Origin: Neobacillus niacini | GTDB taxonomy: Bacteria > Bacillota > Bacilli > Bacillales > Cytobacillaceae | NCBI RefSeq assembly: GCF_000759675.1 | Contig: NZ_BAWM01000003.1 | Span: 40,412-104,411 of the forward strand | DNA: 64,000 nt | Direction of reading: 5' to 3' | Shown here: one piece after another, positions 47,174-55,506 of the stretch | How the letters are laid out: every line of letters begins with the position of its first letter | Numbering within the stretch: position 1 is the stretch's first letter | Position numbers and translations under genes: made by a program | Notes under the pieces: generated by a model | What the model was told of the DNA's origin: nothing | What the model saw: the letters and a program-made list of their open reading frames with translations, nothing else | Database searches by the model: none

Positions 47174-47965
47174 TTACTTAAAGCTAACTGATACCTCTCC
47201 TAACCCTGCGAATCGGGCAGTAAATTGGTCTCCAGGGTTGATGGCGACTGCTGCCGATAGGGCACCTGAAAGGATGATTTCCCCAGCCTTTAATGGAATA
47301 TCATATTCTGCTAGTTTTGTTGCCAGCCATGCCACACAATTGGCAGGATGTCCAAGGGCTGCTGAACCCACACCGGTATTGACCAATTTTCCATTTTTAT
47401 ATAAGCCCATACCTAATTGGGCAAGGTCTGCCTCTGAAACTTCAAATTTTTGCTCTCCAAGGACATAAAGGCCCGAAGAGGCATTATCGGCAACAGTGTC
47501 CTCAATGGTAATCTTCCAGTCTTGGACGCGGCTATCGACAATTTCAAAAGCAGGGACAATATATTCTGTTGCCAAGAGCACATCAAAGGACGTGATATTA
47601 GGGCCTGTTAAATCCTTTTTCAGCTTAAAGGCAATTTCTGCCTCAATTTTAGGCAGACAAAGGATATTTGCAGGAATAACGGAACCGTTTTCATATTCCA
47701 TGCTATTTAGAAGGTGGCCGTAATCAGGCTGGTCTACCCCAAGCAAATCCTGCATGGCCTTTGAGGTAAGACCGATTTTTTTCCCTGTAATGACTTGCCC
47801 TTGATTCAGCTTTTCCCGGATGTTGATCAGTTGGATTTTATAAGCTTCATCAATGGTTAAATCAGGAGTGTCAGCTGACAGCGGGGATATTCCTTCTCTT
47901 TTTTGTTCCGCATTACGGAGGAGGAAAGCTAATTCTTCCGTTTTTTTACTAGATTGAACAGTCAC
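47174..47965 (-). CDS. 2-oxopent-4-enoate (2-hydroxypentadienoate) hydratase
   Basis: A 263-residue paralogue of the decarboxylase. GKKIGLTSKAMQDLLGVDQP, KIEAEIAFKLKKDLTGP and FEIVDSRVQDWKITIEDTVA match DmpE-type hydratases. Adds water to give 4-hydroxy-2-oxovalerate. AAAGGAG favours GTG 47965 as start over GTG 47992; the upstream tautomerase gene overlaps it. The following aldolase is only present as a fragment at 43326-43427. Confidence 0.85.
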   Translation of the reverse strand: MTVQSSKKTEELAFLLRNAEQKREGISPLSADTPDLTIDEAYKIQLINIREKLNQGQVITGKKIGLTSKAMQDLLGVDQPDYGHLLNSMEYENGSVIPANILCLPKIEAEIAFKLKKDLTGPNITSFDVLLATEYIVPAFEIVDSRVQDWKITIEDTVADNASSGLYVLGEQKFEVSEADLAQLGMGLYKNGKLVNTGVGSAALGHPANCVAWLATKLAEYDIPLKAGEIILSGALSAAVAINPGDQFTARFAGLGEVSVSFK

Positions 47966-48167
47966 ATGTATTCTCTCCTTTTCCTTTTTCACTTTTTAGT
48001 AGGGTACCAACGGCAAAGCGGTTTGCAGGAACTTCGTTTACTATAACCCGTACTGATTCAATCGGTGCATTTAGGCTCTCTGCTACAGTTCTGGCTACAT
48101 TTTTGATACAGGTTTCTATCACTTCATTATCTCGGCCTTGCACAAGTGTCATCTGAATAACTGGCAT
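47949..48167 (-). CDS. 4-oxalocrotonate tautomerase
   Basis: A 72-residue tautomerase beginning MPVIQMTLVQGRDNEVIETC, with the catalytic proline directly after the initiator methionine. The GGGGTGAAAAA ribosome site supports ATG 48167; the longer frame to 48239 would bury the proline and cannot be functional. It isomerises the enol form of 4-oxalocrotonate for decarboxylation. First gene of the minus-strand operon, divergent from the second IclR gene. Confidence 0.9.
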   Translation of the reverse strand: MPVIQMTLVQGRDNEVIETCIKNVARTVAESLNAPIESVRVIVNEVPANRFAVGTLLKSEKGKGENTCDCSI

Positions 48168-48440
48168 TTTTTCACCCCATATCATAAAGAGGAATCGAGA
48201 AATATTCCTTTGTTCGATAATATCGAATGCCATTCTCAAATATTGATAGTTCTATTATAAAGTAAACACAATAGGTAAAGTCAATTTGTTTTTAGTTAAT
48301 TCTGAAAATTATTGATTTCCATAGATAAAGGCTACCTTGCTTATGCAAAGAGAGTTTCTTATAATAAGTTTAATATAATTCTAGCTATTTTGTTATTTGT
48401 TCTATCACTTTAAGATCTTCTTTGAAGGGGCGAATCTACT

Positions 48441-49187
48441 ATGATTGAGTCCGTGAAAAAGGCATGCCAAATTATCAGCTGTTTTTCTAATGAAGAACCT
48501 GTATTAGGGATTGGCACAATCGCTGAAAAATTAGGGCTGCATGTTAGTACGGCACACCATATCGTCACGACATTGTGTGATGAAGGTGTATTGATGAAAG
48601 ATAATAAGAAAAAATATCGGCTTGGCTGGAGAGTCCTTGAATGGAATAATCATGTGATGTTTCAGCAGGATGTGTATGAAAAGGCAATGCCTATAGTAAA
48701 AGAGTTGATTCTTAGATTTAAAGGAACTGTCCATATTGCCATGTTCGACAAAGGGACGGTTGTTTTTGTGTTAAGGGTATCATCAGAGGAATCTACTCCG
48801 ATTCAGACCTATATTGGGTCTAGGAAACCGGCTTATGCGACTAGCTCCGGAAAAATCATGTTGGCTTACAATTCTGTTTATTTGCAGGAGACGATTAACA
48901 GGGGCTTGTCATATGAGGGGCCTAATACTATTACAGATATTAATCAATTGAAAAAGGAGCTTTCTGAGATCCGCAAAAAAGGCTATTCGATCAGTAATAG
49001 TGAAAATTCAGATGACATGTATGGAGTGGCAGCACCAATCTTCTCCTATTCAGGCGAAATTATAGCAGCGGTTAATTTAGTCGGCCCTCCGTCCTATATG
49101 CAGGACAGCAATCGTGATATGATTATCCGCAGTTTAAAAAGCACCGCACAATCTATTTCAAAAGAGCTGGGATATATTGAAATTTAA
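48441..49187 (+). CDS. IclR-family transcriptional regulator (B)
   Basis: A 248-residue paralogue of the regulator at 44437; both share the pattern YRLGWxxLEWNNHVMFQQD and an identical AAPIFSYSGE block. Winged helix at GIGTIAEKLGLHVSTAHHIV. Divergent from the tautomerase operon and upstream of the dioxygenase operon, it is placed to control both. Confidence 0.92.
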   Translation: MIESVKKACQIISCFSNEEPVLGIGTIAEKLGLHVSTAHHIVTTLCDEGVLMKDNKKKYRLGWRVLEWNNHVMFQQDVYEKAMPIVKELILRFKGTVHIAMFDKGTVVFVLRVSSEESTPIQTYIGSRKPAYATSSGKIMLAYNSVYLQETINRGLSYEGPNTITDINQLKKELSEIRKKGYSISNSENSDDMYGVAAPIFSYSGEIIAAVNLVGPPSYMQDSNRDMIIRSLKSTAQSISKELGYIEI

Positions 49188-49236
49188 GAGGTATTTTTTT
49201 ATGGGGGAAAATTAAGAGGCAGCTTGCCAGAACATG

Positions 49237-49292
49237 AAAAAGATTGCCACACACTTAGCCAAGATGGGTTAAGTGGAAGGCAATCTTTTTTA
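49237..49292 (+). terminator. Terminator after IclR B
   Basis: AAAAAGATTGCC pairs with GGCAATCTTTTT, with an inner CACTTAGCC/GGTTAAGTG stem. A second, short terminator-like palindrome AGAGCTTAAGCTCT followed by T7 lies at about 49379-49399. Confidence 0.85.
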
Positions 49293-49491
49293 TTCAGAAG
49301 AAAGCTATTAATTTCGGGCCCTAGATCCCGAATAATAAAAAATTGCCGAGAAAAAATACCCCTTTCTCGACAATCTGAAGAGCTTAAGCTCTTTTTTTTA
49401 TGCGCTCAATAAAGGTAAGATTGCAGTTAAAAATCGTTCTGATAAATTGGTTATTAATTATTAATAAAAAATATTTAAAAAATTCAACGAA

Positions 49492-49506
49492 TTTCACATG
49501 GTGAAA
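49492..49506. promoter_or_regulatory. TTTCACATGGTGAAA, candidate operator of the dioxygenase operon
   Basis: Perfect 6-bp arms around ATG, 120 bases before the dioxygenase start, in an otherwise AT-rich promoter region. Possible binding site for one of the IclR proteins. Confidence 0.45.
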
Positions 49507-49627
49507 AAACTCGATTTTTTAAAACCTACTTATTCACTATATTTATATTAGAAATTAGTAAATTCCAAGATTCCTATCTTGCAGTTTACTAATAAAAAAT
49601 AGAATAAAAAAATGGAGGAATAATAAA

Positions 49628-50170
49628 ATGGCAAAAGCGACTATGACCGAGTTGAAAGCGTTTAATTTATTAAAATGGATTGAAGAAAATAAGGATCAGT
49701 TGAAGCCGCCTGTAAATAATAAAGTTCTTTGGGAAGATTCCGAGTTTATCTGTATGATTCTTGGCGGACCGAACAGACGCCGCGATTTCCATGTGGATCC
49801 TTCCGATGAATTCTTCTACCAAATTAAAGGTGATTGCTATGTTGAGGTTATTAATAACGGAAAGCGTGAAGTTGTAACTGTTAAAGAAGGAGAAGTATTT
49901 ATGCTTCCTGCAAACGTGCCACATTCTCCGCACCGTGTTGCAGACACTTATGGCCTTGTTATTGAACGCAAGCGCGAAGAAGGAGAACTAGAGGATTTCG
50001 TTTGGTTCTGTGATAACTGTGATCAAGAAATGCACCGTAAAACTGTTCAATTAACAGATATTGAAACACAAGTAAAAGGAGCCATTGAAGAATTCAACAG
50101 CAGCAAAGATCTTCGCACTTGTGAAAAATGCGGTCATGTAATGTCCGAAGAAGTAGGTTTGTGGAAATGA
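49628..50170 (+). CDS. nbaC: 3-hydroxyanthranilate 3,4-dioxygenase
   Basis: A 180-residue cupin dioxygenase opening 3-hydroxyanthranilate to 2-amino-3-carboxymuconate 6-semialdehyde. Fe ligands are in FHVDPSDEFFYQ (His and Glu) and PHSPHR (His). The bacterial C-terminal rubredoxin-like metal site is present as CDNC and CEKC. GGAGG ribosome site. It opens a four-gene operon in which each following gene starts inside or within a few bases of the preceding stop. Confidence 0.95.
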   Translation: MAKATMTELKAFNLLKWIEENKDQLKPPVNNKVLWEDSEFICMILGGPNRRRDFHVDPSDEFFYQIKGDCYVEVINNGKREVVTVKEGEVFMLPANVPHSPHRVADTYGLVIERKREEGELEDFVWFCDNCDQEMHRKTVQLTDIETQVKGAIEEFNSSKDLRTCEKCGHVMSEEVGLWK

Positions 50171-51177
50171 GAGTAGATTTTCATACACACATCATCCCAG
50201 AAGATATTCCAAACTTTATGGAAAAATTTGGAGGCGAACGCTGGCCGACACTTGAGAAGACCTGCTCCTGTGGTGCCAATATTATGGTCGCTGGTAAGGT
50301 GTTCCGTGAAGTAACGGACCAGGTATGGGATCCTGAAAAGAGAATCAAGGATATGGATGAAGAAGGGGTAGATATTCAAGTATTGTCACCTATTCCGGTC
50401 ACATTCTCTTATTGGGCGGATCCGAAAGCTGCTGAAGAAATGTCAAAAATCCAAAATGATTTTATTGCAGAAACCGTGAATATGTATCCAGACCGCTTCA
50501 TTGGTCTGGGTACAGTGCCGCTGCAGGATGTGGAAACCTCCATTCGTGAAATGGATCGGTGCATTCATGAGCTTGGCCTAAAAGGAATTGAAATCGGAAC
50601 AAATGTGAACGGGAAAAATCTCGATGATCCGGCATTTACGAAGTTCTTCGAAGCGGCTGAAAAATGGGAGGTACCGTTGTTTGTTCACCCATGGGAAACA
50701 TTAGGCAGAGAACGGATGCCGCGCCATAATTTTATGTACACGGTAGGCATGCCTAGTGAAACAGCTCTTGCTGCCGCTAGCTTAATCTGCGGCGGTGTAA
50801 TGGAGAAATTCCCTAAACTAAAAGTTTGTTTCGCCCATGGTGGCGGGTCTTTCCCATATATCCTTCCGCGTCTTGATCAAGGCTGGAAGGTATGGCCGCA
50901 CTTGCGCGTTATCAGCAAGCCGCCAAGCCATTACGCGAAAAACTTTTACTTTGACTCACTAAACTACGATCCATTAAACATTAAATATTTAGTAGAACGT
51001 TTCGGCCATGAAAAAATTGTCATGGGATCCGATTATCCATTTTTACTAAGAGAGATTCCTCCTGGAAAAGTAGTGGATGATACTCTTGAACTATCAGAAG
51101 AACAAAAACAGGCGATTTTAGGGAAAAATGCACTTGCCTTTTTAAATGTAAAAGTAAAAGAAGAGGTTAAATCATGA
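50167..51177 (+). CDS. nbaD: 2-amino-3-carboxymuconate-6-semialdehyde decarboxylase
   Basis: A 336-residue ACMSD of the amidohydrolase superfamily. VDFHTHIIPEDI carries the HxH zinc pair; FVHPWETLGRERM, CFAHGGGSFPY and MGSDYPFLL carry the other ligands and the catalytic aspartate. Product is 2-aminomuconate 6-semialdehyde. Start ATG 50167 overlaps the dioxygenase stop as ATGA; the longer frame from 50128 is not needed. Confidence 0.95.
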   Translation: MRVDFHTHIIPEDIPNFMEKFGGERWPTLEKTCSCGANIMVAGKVFREVTDQVWDPEKRIKDMDEEGVDIQVLSPIPVTFSYWADPKAAEEMSKIQNDFIAETVNMYPDRFIGLGTVPLQDVETSIREMDRCIHELGLKGIEIGTNVNGKNLDDPAFTKFFEAAEKWEVPLFVHPWETLGRERMPRHNFMYTVGMPSETALAAASLICGGVMEKFPKLKVCFAHGGGSFPYILPRLDQGWKVWPHLRVISKPPSHYAKNFYFDSLNYDPLNIKYLVERFGHEKIVMGSDYPFLLREIPPGKVVDDTLELSEEQKQAILGKNALAFLNVKVKEEVKS

Positions 51178-51626
51178 GTACACCAGAAGAAAAGCTGGCT
51201 GAATTAGGGCTGGAATTACCGGCATTACGGCCTGCACACGGAGACTATGTGGGTTGTGTTAGAACGGGAAATCTAATTTTTACCGCAGGTCAAGGTGTCG
51301 ACCAGTACCACGGGAAATTGGGCCGGGATTTAACGGTAGAAGAAGGCTATTTAGCTGCACAACAGTCAATGTTAAACCTTTTAAGTGTTGTGAAAAATGA
51401 AATTGGCGAACTAAGCAAAGTAAAGCAGTTCGTCAAGGTACTCGGAATGGTCAACAGTACGGAAGAATTTACCGACCAGCCGAAGGTCATGAACGGCGCA
51501 TCTGACCTGATCATGAAGGTGTTTGGCGAAAAAGGGAAGCACGGCCGCTCAGCAGTTGGCATGGCACAATTGCCAAACAATACAGCTATAGAAATTGAAA
51601 TGGTTATTGAGATAGAGGAGGAGTAA
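51174..51626 (+). CDS. nbaF: RidA-family protein, probable 2-aminomuconate deaminase
   Basis: A 150-residue YjgF/RidA-type protein of the longer subgroup (LIFTAGQGVDQYHGKLG and the C-terminal GRSAVGMAQLPNNTAIEIEM). In meta-cleavage aminophenol/hydroxyanthranilate operons this subgroup is the 2-aminomuconate deaminase producing 4-oxalocrotonate and ammonia. Overlaps the decarboxylase stop as ATGA. A generic RidA enamine deaminase is possible, but the operon position favours the pathway role. Confidence 0.85.
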   Translation: MSTPEEKLAELGLELPALRPAHGDYVGCVRTGNLIFTAGQGVDQYHGKLGRDLTVEEGYLAAQQSMLNLLSVVKNEIGELSKVKQFVKVLGMVNSTEEFTDQPKVMNGASDLIMKVFGEKGKHGRSAVGMAQLPNNTAIEIEMVIEIEEE

Positions 51627-51628
51627 AT

Positions 51629-53098
51629 GTGTCGAAAGGGTTAACTGCAGAAAATATCATTATTCAAGATGCTAAACTTTTTATAGATGGAGAATACCGA
51701 GACGCACTTTCAGGGGAAACATTTGATTCCTATAATCCGGCGACAAATAGAAAGCATGCTTCAGTTGCCAATGGCGGAGTGGAGGATGCCAATCTTGCGA
51801 TAGAAGTGGCACAGCGCACTTTTGCGAGTGGGGTTTGGAGCAATATGCCTGTTGAGGAAAGATCGAAAATCCTTTGCAGAATGGCCGATTTAATCATGGA
51901 AAATGTTGATAGATTGGCTTTAGTCGAAACATTGGACGTCGGAAAGCCGATTAAGGAAAGCCGCGGGTTCGATATTCCGCGCGCTGCATCAAATTTTCGT
52001 TTCTTTGCCGAAATGGCGAAATATATGGTTCATGAGCACTTTGACATGAGCGGCCATATGTCTTATGTACAATATGCGCCAGCGGGTGTGACCAGTTTGA
52101 TCATCCCATGGAATCTGCCGTTTATGCAAATGACATGGAAAGCTTCTGCCGCATTGGCAGCGGGAAATACTGTCGTCATTAAACCGGCATCCTATACACC
52201 ATTAAGTGCTGTGTTGCTTGGAGAGATTGCCAATGAAGCGGGACTGCCTCCTGGCGTGTTGAATATCATCACCGGCCCTGGCGGTTCAGTTGGTACCGTT
52301 ATGGCTTCTCATCCATCCGTTCGGAGAATCTCTTTCGTTGGAGAATCCAATACAGGTAAAACCGTTATGCGGAATGCATCTGAAAATTTAATCCCTGTTT
52401 CATTGGAGTTGGGGGGGAAATCCGCTAATATCGTTTTTGAAGATGCCGATTTGGATGAAGCAGTTGCCGGTTCGATTGAAGCGATTTTCCGCAACCAAGG
52501 CGAAATTTGTTTAGCCGGTTCCCGAATTCTTGTTCAAGAAAGTGTCTACGATCATTTTTTAGATAAGTTTGTAGCAGCCGTTAAGAAAATTAAAGTTGGC
52601 GATCCAACCGATGAAGCAACCGATATGGGTGCACTTGTGTCAAAAGGACATTTGCAATCTGTGGATGAATATGTGCAAATAGGCCTTGCAGAAGGTGCGA
52701 AACTTGCTTATGGTGGTAAAAGAATTACAGAACTGTCTGATGGAAACTTCTATGAGCCGACCGTTCTATATGATGTAAACAATAAAATGAGAGTTGCCCA
52801 GGAAGAAATCTTCGGACCTGTTCCGGTAGTTATTCCATTTAAAACGGAAGAAGAAGCGATTCAAATTGCCAATGATTCCATCTATGGCCTTGCTGGTGTC
52901 GTTTGGACAAATGATTTAAGACGCGGCCATCGTGTGACCTCACAAATTCACTCAGGTTTATTATGGGTGAATTGCTGGTACGTCCGTGACCTTAGGACAC
53001 CATTTGGCGGCGCAAAAGCAAGTGGAATCGGACGTGAAGGTGGCCGTCACAGCTTTGATTTTTATACTGAAGCAAAGACTATTACAATGAAAAAATAA
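51629..53098 (+). CDS. nbaE: 2-aminomuconate 6-semialdehyde dehydrogenase
   Basis: A 489-residue NAD-dependent aldehyde dehydrogenase: PWNLPFMQMTWK, SFVGESNTGK, catalytic Glu in LELGGKSAN and catalytic Cys in NQGEICLAGSR. GGAGGAG at 51618-51623 serves a GTG start at 51629; the ATG at 51627 is out of frame. Last gene of the operon; oxidises the semialdehyde to 2-aminomuconate. Confidence 0.92.
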   Translation: MSKGLTAENIIIQDAKLFIDGEYRDALSGETFDSYNPATNRKHASVANGGVEDANLAIEVAQRTFASGVWSNMPVEERSKILCRMADLIMENVDRLALVETLDVGKPIKESRGFDIPRAASNFRFFAEMAKYMVHEHFDMSGHMSYVQYAPAGVTSLIIPWNLPFMQMTWKASAALAAGNTVVIKPASYTPLSAVLLGEIANEAGLPPGVLNIITGPGGSVGTVMASHPSVRRISFVGESNTGKTVMRNASENLIPVSLELGGKSANIVFEDADLDEAVAGSIEAIFRNQGEICLAGSRILVQESVYDHFLDKFVAAVKKIKVGDPTDEATDMGALVSKGHLQSVDEYVQIGLAEGAKLAYGGKRITELSDGNFYEPTVLYDVNNKMRVAQEEIFGPVPVVIPFKTEEEAIQIANDSIYGLAGVVWTNDLRRGHRVTSQIHSGLLWVNCWYVRDLRTPFGGAKASGIGREGGRHSFDFYTEAKTITMKK

Positions 53099-53130
53099 AA
53101 AAAGTGGATTTTATGTTACGATCAAAAATT

Positions 53131-53166
53131 TTAATGTCCCGAGAGAACCATTCTCTTGGGACATTG
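53131..53166. terminator. Hairpin after the dehydrogenase gene
   Basis: AATGTCCCGAGAGA pairs with TCTCTTGGGACATT. The T-run on the plus strand is weak. Confidence 0.65.
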
Positions 53167-53262
53167 TTAGGAACTACTTAGGACAAAAAAGAAAAGATTT
53201 TGACCATCTTTTAGTAACGCTAAAGAGAAACGTATGCCTGAAGGCATACAGCTAAGGCAAAG

Positions 53263-53481
53263 TAAATATCTCAACAATATCGTGTATTTGCGGAAGTATT
53301 GAAGCAAGTAAAGGGTGATATAAACCTGTCTTTGCAAGCGTATAACTTTGGAAATGGCTTTATAGGTTATGCCTTAGCGCGTGGGGGATACTCCAAAGAA
53401 GTAGCTATTGAATTTAGTCATATGATGTATTTGCCTGTTGCTGAAGCATCATTAGGCCAGTCCCTCCCCTTCTCTCGATAA
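53263..53481 (+). pseudogene. C-terminal fragment of a CwlT-like lysozyme domain
   Basis: The frame reads QQYRVFAEVLKQVKGD, then LQAYNFGNGFIGYALARGGY and SKEVAIEFSHMM. The LxxYNFGxGFIxYAxxxGGYSKExAxxFS pattern is typical of the end of the phage-lysozyme-like domain of conjugation-associated CwlT proteins. No catalytic start and no ribosome site. Possibly left by an integrative element. Confidence 0.5.
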
Positions 53482-53591
53482 GATCATTATTCATTTTTAA
53501 ATTCCGAGTAATTAGATAGGAATACGATGTTGATATTTATTAAAATATCGTCAGTGTCATCGGAAAAATGGTCTTGAACACTGATCACTTG

Positions 53592-54698
53592 TTATGATGG
53601 TGAGTTCCTTTTCTGTCGTTTTCCTCCCCGTAAGATGGTGATGAGAAGCAACAATAATGGAAGGAGCGTTTGGACTAAAAGGGAATAATAAGTCCAAACA
53701 AATATATCATAATACTCTACTACCATTTGGTTAGGGTACCCCCAAAATGAAAACAACACGGTGAGTAAACCCACTGGAAAAACGATGGGGCGGTAATCAG
53801 AAAGTTTCAGCCATTGGGCAATAGCCAGTACAATAGCATAATAAACAACTGAGAATTTAATAAATACTCCTGCTACCCACATCGCCATGATGATTGACTC
53901 AAGATGCTCAAAAAAATCAGCAATGCTAATATACCGTGCTGCCGACAATAGCGGATAATTATGACTTGCTGTCGTTGCCCCGAATAGAAAAAGAATGATT
54001 AGATTCGTTACAATAAAAGTAAGCATGACGGTAAACACTGCAATCATGCCCCATTTTGGTCCCTTTTCTACATCTGATAAATAGGGAAGGAAAAAGGCTA
54101 TAAGTAGGAATTGAGCAAACCAAGACTGCGGTAGTGCAGCTGCTTTAATTGAAGGTATAATCCCATTCTCCATGATCGGAAACATATTCTTTATTTCTAA
54201 CTCAGGCAAGAGTAGTACGAGGATTATTACCAATGAAAATACAAAAAGAGGAAGAAACAGTTGGGCGACCCTCGCCACTACTTCTATACCTCCACGTACG
54301 GCAAAGGCAGAGATTAAGATCATAGTTGAGATGACGACAATAATCGGAGTTTGGTTTAAAAAGGAGCCAATAACAAAATCCGCATAAATCCTTGCATCTT
54401 CACCATTAACTTGGATATAAAAGAGCAAAAAAATAAAGCTGATGATCTTACTTGGGATCCGACCAATGATTTGTTCGCTGTATTGAATAATCGTTTGTCC
54501 CGGATACAACTTGTGTAACTGAAATGCTGTATAAACTGCCAGAAATCCAAAAAAGGAAGCCCATATCGGTGAAAGCCACATATCGTTCTTGGCAAAGTCC
54601 GCCGTGATAGCTGGAACAGACATAATTGCAGTACCAACAATTACAGGATACATCATGATCGCCATTTGAAAAGCAGATATTTTGCCTTTTTCCAACAT
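53592..54698 (-). CDS. GerAB-type spore germination permease
   Basis: A 368-residue, ten-helix protein of the endospore germination permease family (APC superfamily), preceded by AGGAGGTGAGG. Typical stretches are the N-terminal KISAFQMAIMMYPVIVGTAI and the PQSWFAQFLLIAFFLPYL segment. Such subunits work in the inner spore membrane with GerA-A and GerA-C partners; neither partner gene is adjacent here, so this is an orphan B subunit or its partners are elsewhere. Confidence 0.9.
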   Translation of the reverse strand: MLEKGKISAFQMAIMMYPVIVGTAIMSVPAITADFAKNDMWLSPIWASFFGFLAVYTAFQLHKLYPGQTIIQYSEQIIGRIPSKIISFIFLLFYIQVNGEDARIYADFVIGSFLNQTPIIVVISTMILISAFAVRGGIEVVARVAQLFLPLFVFSLVIILVLLLPELEIKNMFPIMENGIIPSIKAAALPQSWFAQFLLIAFFLPYLSDVEKGPKWGMIAVFTVMLTFIVTNLIILFLFGATTASHNYPLLSAARYISIADFFEHLESIIMAMWVAGVFIKFSVVYYAIVLAIAQWLKLSDYRPIVFPVGLLTVLFSFWGYPNQMVVEYYDIFVWTYYSLLVQTLLPLLLLLITILRGGKRQKRNSPS

Positions 54699-54779
54699 CT
54701 TTTTTACCTCACCTCCTAAATGTTAGGTAATTCTAATTATTTCGATCTATGACAGCTTCACCTGGGGATAGAGATGAAC

Positions 54780-55013
54780 TTACTTGATTGATTTTATCTT
54801 TTCACTAGCCTTCTCACCCACTGATCTACATATCCCAACAAATTCAATCGTTTCTATAAATAAGCCAAGCATATTTACCGTATATCCGTTTACCTGTATG
54901 TATATTTCTTTTGTGTATATAAAACGAATGGCAAAATATATTCCAATTAAGACTAATATGTCGCATTGCAAATTTAAGATTTTTTTAACCCATGTACGGA
55001 CTCCCTTTACCAC
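54780..55013 (-). CDS. Small hypothetical membrane protein
   Basis: A 77-residue frame from GTG 55013 with two hydrophobic stretches (LQCDILVLIGIYFAIRFIY and VNMLGLFIETIEFVGI). No good ribosome site, no recognised family. It shares direction with the germination permease 80 bases downstream. It may be a degenerate gene. Confidence 0.35.
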   Translation of the reverse strand: MVKGVRTWVKKILNLQCDILVLIGIYFAIRFIYTKEIYIQVNGYTVNMLGLFIETIEFVGICRSVGEKASEKIKSIK

Positions 55014-55080
55014 TGATTCATCATTATCTTTTAACTAATTTAGAAAATTTATGTAAAAAGAGGGCAAAATTAAGCAGCAA

Positions 55081-55233
55081 ATGGAAGCAAAAACAAAGAT
55101 ACCTCCCTCTATAGGATGGAGTATTGGACGTACGATGTTTTTTTCTGATTTAATCGTCATTACTATGTCACCTATTTATCTTGATCTTACTCGTGTTATG
55201 TATACCCTTGTGGCTGTTTTATGCTCTAAGTAA
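55081..55233 (+). pseudogene. Fragment resembling a YitT-family membrane protein
   Basis: A 50-residue frame ends SIGRTMFFSDLIVITMSPIY followed by LDLTRVMYTLVAVLCSK. This resembles the membrane segment of YitT proteins that precedes the DUF2179 domain, which is missing. Tentative. Confidence 0.4.
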
Positions 55234-55506
55234 AAAACCGAATGTAACATAAATGATATTTTCTAAGAAAACCCCAATTCATAAAAATACGTTCGGGTCT
55301 TTTCTACTAAAACTCGCAAAAAAAATAACTTTCTTTTATTTTTTTAGAACTTTTAAAAGAAAAAGTAGGTATAAAGAACAGTAAAATTACCCCCATAGCA
55401 ATCAGAAAGAATGACTGTTAAATTTTAATTATATGAATCTTTAAAATTTTTAGAAAGGGATGTTTTAACGGAAATCTTCTTTACAATTTAAGAAAGTAGG
55501 GAACAT

